DNA from: a virus
Virus record (IMG/VR): IMGVR_UViG_3300025449_000003
Coordinates: 1 to 40,418 of that record
Length of the DNA: 40,418 nt
Direction: 5' to 3' (one strand)
The notes beneath the pieces were generated by a model. That model saw nothing but the letters and a program-made list of their open reading frames with translations, searched no databases and was not told the DNA's origin. Below are positions 1-6,040 of this stretch, one piece after another. The position numbers were made by a program, and so were the translations under genes. The first letter of the stretch is position 1, and each line of letters begins with the position of its first letter.

Positions 1-99
1 CTCTATATACAGGGAGAGAGACAACTTACATTGTCCGTTTAGTTCCAGTATTAAACCAAATCTACATAATCACAATCACTCAAAGTCATAGACCCCCCC
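1..99. repeat. 99-bp terminal direct repeat, left copy
   Basis: Bases 1-99 are identical to 40320-40418. The identity begins with CTCTATATACAGGG and ends in a run of seven C. This shows that the contig closes on itself. A length of exactly 99 fits the k-mer overlap left by a de Bruijn assembler on a circular contig, so I do not take it as evidence of true packaged terminal redundancy. The biological unit is about 40,319 bp. Confidence 0.95.
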
Positions 100-188
100 C
101 AGGTTAAGCAATCCCTTCCCCAGCAGGTTAAGTCGAGGGGGGGTAGGAAGGAATCTACTAAAGAGAGGGGGGGGCCCACTCCCCCATT
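93..188. other. Poly-C/poly-G tract region
   Basis: This gene-free stretch holds a run of eight C (93-100), a run of seven G (137-143), GG pairs (146-147, 150-151), a run of eight G (167-174) and a run of five C further on. AGGTTAAG is directly repeated at 101-108 and 125-132. The plus strand has four G tracts between 137 and 174, which could allow a quadruplex, and the C and G runs could also pair in long hairpins. It is strikingly G/C-rich in an AT-rich genome. A structural, replication or packaging role is possible but unproven. Confidence 0.6.
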
Positions 189-189
189 C

Positions 190-356
190 CCAAATTTATT
201 TAGTAAAGTTTAGGTTAACTAACTATATAAACGTATAGGTTGGTTTGTGTATAAAAATTTTTAACCTGGAGGTTTATGGTTAAGTACTAGTAATTGTCAC
301 AAAGATGGGAGATACTTTGGATTGGCGATATTGCCAGACTAATACGGAGATGGGAT
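190..356 (+). promoter_or_regulatory. Leader of the acidic-protein gene with a mini-ORF
   Basis: The AT-rich leader has a possible -10 element TATATA at 224-229 without a convincing -35 box. A very strong Shine-Dalgarno GGAGG (268-272) precedes ATG at 276, which opens only four codons (M-V-K-Y) before consecutive TAG and TAA stops at 288-293. The downstream acidic gene continues in the same frame. A weak alternative ORF of 25 codons starts at 305. The mini-ORF may attract ribosomes for regulation, or be a relic of a longer N-terminus. Confidence 0.35.
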
Positions 357-566
357 ATGTTGGTATTTACTATTACTGTTGAAGAGGTAGAGTCTTGTTA
401 TGATGAAGAGGGTCTTTATTTTGATGAAGATGAGGGTGTATGGTATTGTGTGGATGAGGATGGGGTAGAGTACTGGTTTGACGAAGAGTCAGATGACTGG
501 GTTGAGTGTGAGTATGATGAAGCTGATGAACAGACTTCTGATGACATTTGCTATTACGAAGAGTAA
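357..566 (+). CDS. Very acidic small protein, possible DNA mimic
   Basis: The product is 69 residues when started at ATG 357, which has GGAGA at 346-350 and a six-base spacer. The open frame extends upstream to TTG 294, but that extension carries basic residues unlike the rest. From 357 I count 29 Asp/Glu and no Lys or Arg, with repeated aromatic-acidic patterns such as WYCVDEDG, YWFDEESDDW and YYEE. I do not recognise the family. The composition resembles phage DNA-mimic or antirestriction proteins such as T7 Ocr in charge only, and no homology is claimed. It lies just before a tRNA-like RNA and faces the metallophosphoesterase gene. A structural or metal-binding role is an alternative. Confidence 0.75.
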   Translation: MLVFTITVEEVESCYDEEGLYFDEDEGVWYCVDEDGVEYWFDEESDDWVECEYDEADEQTSDDICYYEE

Positions 567-573
567 TTAAATT

Positions 574-645
574 AACCTTGTAATTTAATATTTAGAATAT
601 CCCATTGATAAAGGGAAGGTCGGGGTGAGAATCCCCGCTAGGTTA
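574..645 (+). tRNA. tRNA-Ile(GAT)-like RNA, degenerate
   Basis: A cloverleaf can be drawn by hand. The acceptor stem is 574-580 with 638-644, six of seven pairs and one T-T mismatch. T8 and A9 are present. The D stem is 583-586 with 595-598. The anticodon stem is 600-604 with 612-616, closed by an A-A mismatch, and its seven-base loop TTGATAA gives anticodon GAT. The variable loop is four bases. The T stem CGGGG/CCCCG has loop TGAGAAT, and the discriminator is A645. No CCA is encoded. The D loop lacks the GG pair and the T loop lacks TTC, so the elbow contact is probably missing. It may be a minimal phage tRNA, a decaying tRNA or a tRNA mimic. Confidence 0.6.
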
Positions 646-665
646 CTTAATGTGTTACTTTGTGT

Positions 666-1613
666 CTAGTACTGCTTTACATTAATAACTTCACCTCGAA
701 ACTGAATAGTGTCTTTGGTGTGCACCATAGCCAGTTCTGGCATTAACATGACACCATTTTTAAAGGTGAGAATGGCAAACCCTGATCTCCAGTTGACGGG
801 GTTTTGCTCTAAATAGTTTTCAAACTGTGGACCATATATATCAGCTAGAGTGCCCGTATCAACCCCGTAGCGCACTCCGTTGTAATCAACGTATGGAGTT
901 ACCTTTAAAGAATGTAGATGTCCTGTAACCATTGATACACCCGATTGAGCAGTATTATTGTGGGTAGCGTGTAAACCTCCCTTATTGCGGTGTTTAACGA
1001 TTACAGATTCATTTAACCAAACTGACCAACACTTCTGCCACAGATTGAAATGATCTGATAGCTTAAATCCTGCGGTATGCTCAAACTGAGGTGCGTTGGC
1101 AGCAAGATAAGTCTCAAATCTAGCATCATGGTTGCCTAAAGGCCAGACTAGTTTTACGTTATGTCTTGCAGCTTTTGCTACTTCTTCAATCTCTGACATA
1201 CAAGCCTGACAAGCCTTTAGTTCTTCTATTACGCTGGGTGCTTTATCCCAACCAATCCTGGCATGGCGGGAAATGGAAGCTCCGTCAAATATGTCTCCGT
1301 TTGCTATAACTGCTTTGGGTGCTAATGTGGATATTGCCCATAGTAAACCTTTAAATGCAGTAGTGCGGATGCCAGGCCAAAAATGAGCATCTGAGAATAC
1401 TACGACTGATCCGTTAAGTATGCCAAGGTCTATCTTTCTTTCTATCTTATGATAATCTACATGACCAGTTGGGATTACAAAACCCTTTTCTTCCATTCTT
1501 TGTTTTCTTCTGACTAGATTTCTTAAATCTATTTTCAAAAACCTTGCGACTGCTTTAGCACTTCCATGTTTTTGAAATGCTTCGAGAATCTCTTCGTCAG
1601 TATGTTTTATCAT
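666..1613 (-). CDS. Calcineurin-like metallophosphoesterase
   Basis: This 315-residue protein has the ordered metal-binding motifs of the calcineurin-like phosphoesterase superfamily: SDAH (74-77), NGDIFDG (105-111), GNHD (160-163), a histidine-rich HATH segment (215-218) and GHLHS (231-235). The first 45 residues look like a helix-turn-helix, with a run of basic residues near 35-41. Such proteins hydrolyse phosphomonoesters or diesters using two metal ions. The substrate here is unknown; nucleic acid is plausible because of the N-terminal domain. It is transcribed opposite to the late block and diverges from the gene at 1695. The ATG at 1613 has no clear Shine-Dalgarno, so the start is less certain than the family. 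Confidence 0.88.
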   Translation of the reverse strand: MIKHTDEEILEAFQKHGSAKAVARFLKIDLRNLVRRKQRMEEKGFVIPTGHVDYHKIERKIDLGILNGSVVVFSDAHFWPGIRTTAFKGLLWAISTLAPKAVIANGDIFDGASISRHARIGWDKAPSVIEELKACQACMSEIEEVAKAARHNVKLVWPLGNHDARFETYLAANAPQFEHTAGFKLSDHFNLWQKCWSVWLNESVIVKHRNKGGLHATHNNTAQSGVSMVTGHLHSLKVTPYVDYNGVRYGVDTGTLADIYGPQFENYLEQNPVNWRSGFAILTFKNGVMLMPELAMVHTKDTIQFRGEVINVKQY

Positions 1614-1694
1614 ATAAACTTGAAGTAAAGAATTAACTGTCGTTTATAACATAGGTTTATTACATTTGGTATACTAAATAAAAAGGAGGTAGAT
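1614..1694 (+). promoter_or_regulatory. Divergent intergenic region, candidate late promoter
   Basis: This gap separates the minus-strand phosphoesterase from the first gene of the plus-strand late block. TATACT at 1670-1675 is a good -10 candidate, within TTGGTATACTAAAT, but no consensus -35 lies 17 bases upstream. A strong ribosome site AGGAGG (about 1684-1689) precedes ATG 1695. A single promoter here could serve the whole late block. Confidence 0.4.
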
Positions 1695-2249
1695 ATGGAA
1701 ATTGAATGGAGCTTGGCACATCCCCTACATGATGTAGAAGATATTGTTAATATGGCAGACAATATATTTGGAGATGAAGTAGAGGATATATTAACTACGG
1801 AAAGATATATTTTCAGAAAGAATGTTACTGTTGCCAGTACAGTACAACTATTTGATAGATCTAAAGAATTCCTAGCGGTAGCAAGGGTTGGTAATATTAG
1901 TGGTACTGGGGAATTCTCTGACAAACTACTTGGATTTTGTTGGTTTGATCGTTACGGATATACAACATATTCTAATGAAGAGATCTCAAATGCCAAGTTT
2001 CACCACGTTGACCTAGCCCTACCTGCAAAGACACGGGTTAAGTTAATTAATGCTATGATTGATCAACATATTCTCTGGGCTTATCAAAATGGTATTCCTG
2101 TTGTTTGTAGTACTTCTATACGTTCTGATCACTCAGGATTTATGAGAATTCACGAAAAAAGAGGATTTAAGGTGTCAGGTAGTTATGCTTGGATTAGAAC
2201 TAAGGAGGGTTTAAATGGTATCAAAGGTATCGAAATTGCCAACAACTAA
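1695..2249 (+). CDS. GNAT-like acetyltransferase family protein
   Basis: This 184-residue protein ends with a segment, around 145-168, containing HSGFMRIHEKRGF and then AWIR. That resembles the C-terminal part of GNAT-fold N-acetyltransferases, where an H/Y-x-K-x-GF motif is common. Several phages carry a similar protein just upstream of the terminase genes. The start is fixed by an excellent AGGAGG ribosome site. It opens the late block and overlaps the next gene by 35 bases. A true acetyl-CoA binding loop (Q/R-x-x-G-x-G/A) is not obvious, so it may be a GNAT-fold structural or accessory protein rather than an enzyme. Confidence 0.6.
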   Translation: MEIEWSLAHPLHDVEDIVNMADNIFGDEVEDILTTERYIFRKNVTVASTVQLFDRSKEFLAVARVGNISGTGEFSDKLLGFCWFDRYGYTTYSNEEISNAKFHHVDLALPAKTRVKLINAMIDQHILWAYQNGIPVVCSTSIRSDHSGFMRIHEKRGFKVSGSYAWIRTKEGLNGIKGIEIANN

Positions 2250-2565
2250 GACTGCTAAAAAGGCAGACTCTGTTGTTAACAAGGCTACAGAATATGGTGC
2301 TTTGTTTAATAAACTAAATATTGAAAGAATAGAAAAAGGATTACCGCCTCTTAAAACGGCTATGGAGATCCTTATAGAAGCAATGCAAAGTGATGAGCTA
2401 GATATCAAAGATAAAGCCAGGATAGCCGATAAGATGGCTTCCTACGAATCTAGCAGAGCACCTGTAATTACTGTAGACTATGTACAAAACGTCACCCAAA
2501 AAGAAGAAACTGACGTTGATGGTGCATTAGATGCTTTCATGGAATCTTTATCTAAGGTAAAATAA
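2215..2565 (+). CDS. Putative terminase small subunit
   Basis: The product has 116 residues. Its basic N-terminus is followed by a helical segment (about 43-80) reading TAMEILIEAMQS, then DIKDKARIADKMASYES. This pattern of a helix, a short acidic linker and a helix ending in a tyrosine is one I associate with small-terminase-type proteins encoded a few genes before a large terminase. Such proteins bind the packaging site and regulate the large subunit. Its position at the head of the packaging genes supports the role. The motif evidence is modest, and it could be another DNA-binding protein. The start GTG/ATG region overlaps the preceding gene by 35 bases. Confidence 0.45.
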   Translation: MVSKVSKLPTTKTAKKADSVVNKATEYGALFNKLNIERIEKGLPPLKTAMEILIEAMQSDELDIKDKARIADKMASYESSRAPVITVDYVQNVTQKEETDVDGALDAFMESLSKVK

Positions 2566-2718
2566 ATGCCATTAATCAAATCAAAGTCTAAGGCTGCTTT
2601 TGGTAAAAACGTAGCTAAAGAAAGAGAAGCGGGTAAAAAAGAGTCTCAAGCCGTAGCCATTGCGTATTCGGTAAAGCGTGAGGCAGAAGCTAAACGTAAA
2701 CCTAAAGGAAAGAAATGA
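2566..2718 (+). CDS. Small basic phage protein, 50 residues
   Basis: ATG 2566 follows the TAA of the previous gene directly, and the TGA overlaps the next ATG (ATGA). The 50-residue product begins MPLIKSKSKAAFGKN, contains QAVAIAYS at about residues 29-36, and is rich in Lys and Arg (ending KPKGKK). This matches a small basic protein recurrent in phage structural regions, where MPLIKSKS and the QAVAIAYS segment are conserved. Its function is unknown; nucleic-acid or capsid association is plausible from the charge. The tight stop/start coupling on both sides supports translation. Confidence 0.75.
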   Translation: MPLIKSKSKAAFGKNVAKEREAGKKESQAVAIAYSVKREAEAKRKPKGKK

Positions 2719-3008
2719 GTAATTACACTTCTGGTAATAAAGCTCCTACGCTGATGAAGCAACACGCAGTCAAGCGTGGCTTAGACAACCCTGTACACAT
2801 GAGCCATGATACTGGCGCAACTGCCGTTACTATTAAAAAGGGTTCTACTCACTATGAGAAAGGGCATCAAGCTGCTCCTAGTGCAAGTAACACTAATGTT
2901 GTAAATGGTAGACATCAAAAAGTAATGCTACACAAGCCAACCCCTTATGATGGAAAAATTCATAATGATGGTTATATGAACTCAGATCGTACTAACTTCC
3001 TAAAGTGA
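2715..3008 (+). CDS. Hypothetical small structural-region protein
   Basis: This 97-residue, basic, histidine-containing protein has no motif I recognise. It starts at an ATGA overlap with the previous gene, so it is probably translated by coupling. Residues 5-30 contain several His and Lys, and there is no membrane segment or signal peptide. The neighbouring short genes (2566-3605) are all basic or His-rich and precede the packaging genes. They may be minor capsid or DNA-associated proteins, but that rests only on position. Confidence 0.65.
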   Translation: MSNYTSGNKAPTLMKQHAVKRGLDNPVHMSHDTGATAVTIKKGSTHYEKGHQAAPSASNTNVVNGRHQKVMLHKPTPYDGKIHNDGYMNSDRTNFLK

Positions 3009-3015
3009 GATTACT

Positions 3016-3264
3016 ATGAACTACGGAAAAGTAATCAGCGGTGGTAAACAAATGTCTAAGGGTGTTAGTAAATCTATTAACAATAAGTTAGAAGGTTTTG
3101 CTGGAGATCATGCCCACGGAGAATCTATTGCTAAAAGAGCCAATAAGGCTTTGGCATACGAAGATTTCTCTGATCCACACATGAACAATGTTAATGCAGG
3201 TCGTAAAGGGTCTAAAGTATCTTTTACAATTGCTAAAGATAAAGCAAGGTTACAACCTAAATGA
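3016..3264 (+). CDS. Hypothetical small protein
   Basis: An 82-residue basic protein with no recognised domain. It contains several Gly-Lys and His segments, such as GDHAHGES near residue 32, and ends in KARLQPK. The start ATG follows GTGAGATTACT, which offers a weak ribosome site. Its stop overlaps the next ATG at 3261 (ATGA). It belongs to the same cluster of short basic genes as its neighbours and is probably co-translated with them. Confidence 0.6.
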   Translation: MNYGKVISGGKQMSKGVSKSINNKLEGFAGDHAHGESIAKRANKALAYEDFSDPHMNNVNAGRKGSKVSFTIAKDKARLQPK

Positions 3265-3605
3265 AACCACAAGACAAAATCAATTCATTCTTTGGATCTA
3301 TGGGTGGTGCAATTCCTCCATCTAAAGAAAAGCCCAAAAAAGCAGTAGGAAATGACTACAACCAAGAAGATGATAAGTCTGCTAGTGGTAAACATTTTGA
3401 AGAAGCATCTGCTTTAGCTCATAAGTTAACCAAGTCTGCAAGCAAACAACATGAACATTTAGGCGCACATCATGCACACCATTCAGCATCTTGGATGGGT
3501 CAAGGGTATGCAGAGAAAGAAAGACTTGAAGAACACAACGAATTAGCACATCATCATGCTGATAGAGCTAAAGAGAAGTACGAAGCAGAAATGCGTAAAG
3601 AGTAA
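3261..3605 (+). CDS. Histidine-rich hypothetical protein
   Basis: This 114-residue protein is histidine-rich from about residue 60 onward, with HEHLGAHHAHHSASW near 63-77 and HNELAHHHADRAKEKYEAE near 92-110. The spacing suggests amphipathic helices with one His-bearing face. The His clusters could bind divalent metal, but no known metal-site motif is present. It overlaps the upstream stop by four bases. Its function is unknown. It lies among small genes ahead of the terminase. Confidence 0.6.
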   Translation: MKPQDKINSFFGSMGGAIPPSKEKPKKAVGNDYNQEDDKSASGKHFEEASALAHKLTKSASKQHEHLGAHHAHHSASWMGQGYAEKERLEEHNELAHHHADRAKEKYEAEMRKE

Positions 3606-3625
3606 GTTTTATAAAGGGAATAGAA

Positions 3626-4270
3626 ATGGATGTTTATGATATTGATGCCTTAAAGGCTGATTTACCTACGGCTAAAGAATTATCTCAATTTGTTTACGAT
3701 AAGACAGGTATTGCACTTGATCTTATTGGTAAACCAAAAGAAGAACAATATTTAGCAGCGAAGAATGCTTTAGAGGGAAAGAAAGTACCTCAAGACTTTA
3801 TTACTACAGACAATCCGTATGTAGATAAGAAAGATATTATTCCTATTGATGAAAAGAAACCATTTCCTCCTCCAAGGAGCGATAGTCTTCCCCCAGAAGA
3901 ATCTGAAATTCATCATTTCAATGCAACTAATATGCCTCATCCGACTCATCCGCAGTCAGATAAAAAGGTGCAGATTATGTTTCGTAAATATGATAATGGA
4001 GTAATTACATATCAGATTATGGGTCCAACTGAAATGGTTGCAGTAGGCGAAAGAATCAATAAGTACGGACAAACAGTACCTGAAAGATATTCTTGGGATG
4101 ATCCAAGAACAGAAGAAATCATGTTACGCAGACAAGATGGATCAATGACCGAAAAGGGCAGAGGTTTATATATGTACTGTACTGGCGAAAAAGGTGCAAA
4201 CATTTGGCCTTTGATTGATAAAAACATTGAATCAGTCTCTGCCAAGAACATTGCTGATCCTTGGGCTTGA
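3626..4270 (+). CDS. Conserved-looking phage protein of unknown function
   Basis: The 214-residue product has a helical N-terminal part (1-60), a proline-rich acidic linker (about 75-105, with PFPPPRSDSLPPEES) and a C-terminal domain from about residue 115. That domain begins VQIMFRKYDNGVITYQIMGP and continues with IWPLIDKNI near residue 197. I have the impression that similar proteins occur beside terminases in freshwater phage genomes, but I cannot name a family. AAAGGGAAT upstream supplies the ribosome site. It overlaps the next gene by ten bases. Confidence 0.65.
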   Translation: MDVYDIDALKADLPTAKELSQFVYDKTGIALDLIGKPKEEQYLAAKNALEGKKVPQDFITTDNPYVDKKDIIPIDEKKPFPPPRSDSLPPEESEIHHFNATNMPHPTHPQSDKKVQIMFRKYDNGVITYQIMGPTEMVAVGERINKYGQTVPERYSWDDPRTEEIMLRRQDGSMTEKGRGLYMYCTGEKGANIWPLIDKNIESVSAKNIADPWA

Positions 4271-4452
4271 TAGAGAAATACGACCCTGAAGACTTTAACA
4301 ATCGTTTGGGTAATCAAGCGGAGTTTTGTGCCCGTAAAATCTTTGAATTTCTTAAAAAAGAAATAGGCACAATGTCTGCGCTTGAGATTCATTACCTTGC
4401 TATGTCAGCAGAAATATTCCTAGATATTAGGGATAAGTATGGCAAAAAGTGA
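4261..4452 (+). CDS. Small hypothetical protein upstream of terminase
   Basis: A 63-residue, mostly helical protein. It starts at TTG 4261 inside the end of the previous gene and overlaps the large terminase start by 14 bases. ATG 4372 is an alternative start that would leave a 26-residue peptide. I see no domain. Overlaps on both sides suggest translational coupling. The immediate proximity to the terminase makes a packaging accessory role possible, and an alternative small-terminase assignment cannot be excluded. Confidence 0.5.
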   Translation: MGLIEKYDPEDFNNRLGNQAEFCARKIFEFLKKEIGTMSALEIHYLAMSAEIFLDIRDKYGKK

Positions 4453-6031
4453 AGCCAGTAACTATGTACTACCCCTATATAAAACTAGAGCATTAAAGCA
4501 TCTAATTAACTTAGCGGGTGGTAAAAAGAAACTAAAAGAGTTAGACAAAGATCAACTCAATGTAATGCGTATTGCAGCAGACAAAATTGCTGAAGATATG
4601 CAATACAACCAAATGAAATGGTTTAAGCCTTTTAGTTACCAAACTAAATTCTTTGATTTAGGTAGAACATTCAGTCGCAGGGGAATGATTGCTGCCAACA
4701 GAGCTGGTAAAACCATTGCTTCTACCTATGAGACTGCATTTCATTTAACTGGAAGATATCCCCCGCATTGGAAAGGAAAGATATATGAGTCCCCTATCAT
4801 TGCTATGTGTGCAGGTGAATCCTGGGAACAAGTTGCAAAAACACTACAGAGTAAGCTCTTGGGTTGCGATGACATTAAACAAAGTTATCGCTTGGGTTCT
4901 GGGTCTATACCTAGAGAATGTATTGACGTTAAATCTATCCGTTCAGATGGTCAAAACGTGCTTGCTATGGAAGTATGGCATTCTACGGGTGGTAAAAGCA
5001 AGTTATATTTCTCCAACTACACACAACAAGTACGTCATTTACAAGGATTTGAGCTTGATTTGGTGGTACTTGACGAACAACCGCCAGACGAAACCTTTTC
5101 TGAGCTTGTCGTTAGAACAGCTTCAAGAAATGGACAGGTTATTTGCTCGTTCACTCCGCTTAAAGGTATGTCAGGCTTGGTCAGAAAGTTCTGGGACGAA
5201 GTTGACGGATATGCTCATGTTCGAGTCACTTGGGATGATGTTCCCTTTGTCAACGAATGGGGAGAGCCGTTTTTTAGTTTGGAGGAGCGTGAACAACTAG
5301 CCAGAGACTTTATGCCTTGGGAAAGGGAATGTCGTATGAATGGCATTCCTTTAATGGGCAAAGGGGTTGTGTTTCCCTTACTTGAGTGGCCTATTTATAA
5401 AGCTACAGACCATGATTTGCGTAATAATGAGGTATTAGAAAGATTAATCAGTTTTGACTTGGGGATTAAGAATGACCCGACAGTTATCTCGTTCTTTTTT
5501 AGAAATCCTATCAACGAAATTATTTACCTACACAGGCAAATCAAAATCCCGTCTGGGGAAACTCCAGATGAATACGTTCACTACTTGCTTGATAGAGAAT
5601 CCAGGGGAGTACCAATTGCTTTACCTCACGATGCAGCAACGGCAGGACGATATACTCTTACGGAGCAAAGCGTTAGGGAAGTATTTGAAGATTCATACGG
5701 GCTTAACTGCATTTCAGGCGCAATTTTAAACCCCGTTAATGATCAAGGTAAGGTAACTAACCACAAAGCCTACGGAATCAATATAATGAGGCTTATGATG
5801 GAGCGTAAAACACTTTTGGTAAACGAAAGTTGTAAAGAATTCCTTGATGAAGCTAGAAACTACGCTATTGACGAAATGGGAAGATTTAGTGATCCTGATG
5901 ATCATATAGATTCAGCAAGAATAGGAATATTGGCATTAATTCAAGGACATGGAGAATCCGTAGTTAGCAGAGCGAATACGTTTGAGGCAAGAAGAATCCC
6001 TGTCGTTGAAGGCAAAATGCAAAGAATCTAA
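4439..6031 (+). CDS. terL: Terminase large subunit
   Basis: This 530-residue DNA-packaging motor has an N-terminal ATPase and a C-terminal nuclease. Walker A is AANRAGKT at 85-92, and Walker B LVVLDE at 208-213 ends in the catalytic acidic pair. A coupling-type motif SFTPLKG follows at 237-243. The RNase H-like nuclease begins with SFDLG (Asp340), has a further acidic residue in ALPHDAA (Asp398), and a late DPDDHIDSAR segment can supply the third metal ligand. The enzyme translocates DNA into the prohead through the portal and cuts the concatemer. It sits directly before the portal gene, as in most tailed phages. Length and motif order are normal for the family. Confidence 0.96.
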   Translation: MAKSEASNYVLPLYKTRALKHLINLAGGKKKLKELDKDQLNVMRIAADKIAEDMQYNQMKWFKPFSYQTKFFDLGRTFSRRGMIAANRAGKTIASTYETAFHLTGRYPPHWKGKIYESPIIAMCAGESWEQVAKTLQSKLLGCDDIKQSYRLGSGSIPRECIDVKSIRSDGQNVLAMEVWHSTGGKSKLYFSNYTQQVRHLQGFELDLVVLDEQPPDETFSELVVRTASRNGQVICSFTPLKGMSGLVRKFWDEVDGYAHVRVTWDDVPFVNEWGEPFFSLEEREQLARDFMPWERECRMNGIPLMGKGVVFPLLEWPIYKATDHDLRNNEVLERLISFDLGIKNDPTVISFFFRNPINEIIYLHRQIKIPSGETPDEYVHYLLDRESRGVPIALPHDAATAGRYTLTEQSVREVFEDSYGLNCISGAILNPVNDQGKVTNHKAYGINIMRLMMERKTLLVNESCKEFLDEARNYAIDEMGRFSDPDDHIDSARIGILALIQGHGESVVSRANTFEARRIPVVEGKMQRI

Positions 6032-6040
6032 AGGTTAAAT

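Noticed and set aside
1-99. True direct terminal repeat as in T7-like phages
   Set aside because: The exact 99-bp length and the lack of independent end evidence make an assembly overlap more likely.
1610-1924. A minus-strand open frame opposite the GNAT-like gene
   Set aside because: It lies antisense to a well-supported gene and has no ribosome site. Its sequence is Ser/Leu/Ile-rich, as expected of a shadow.
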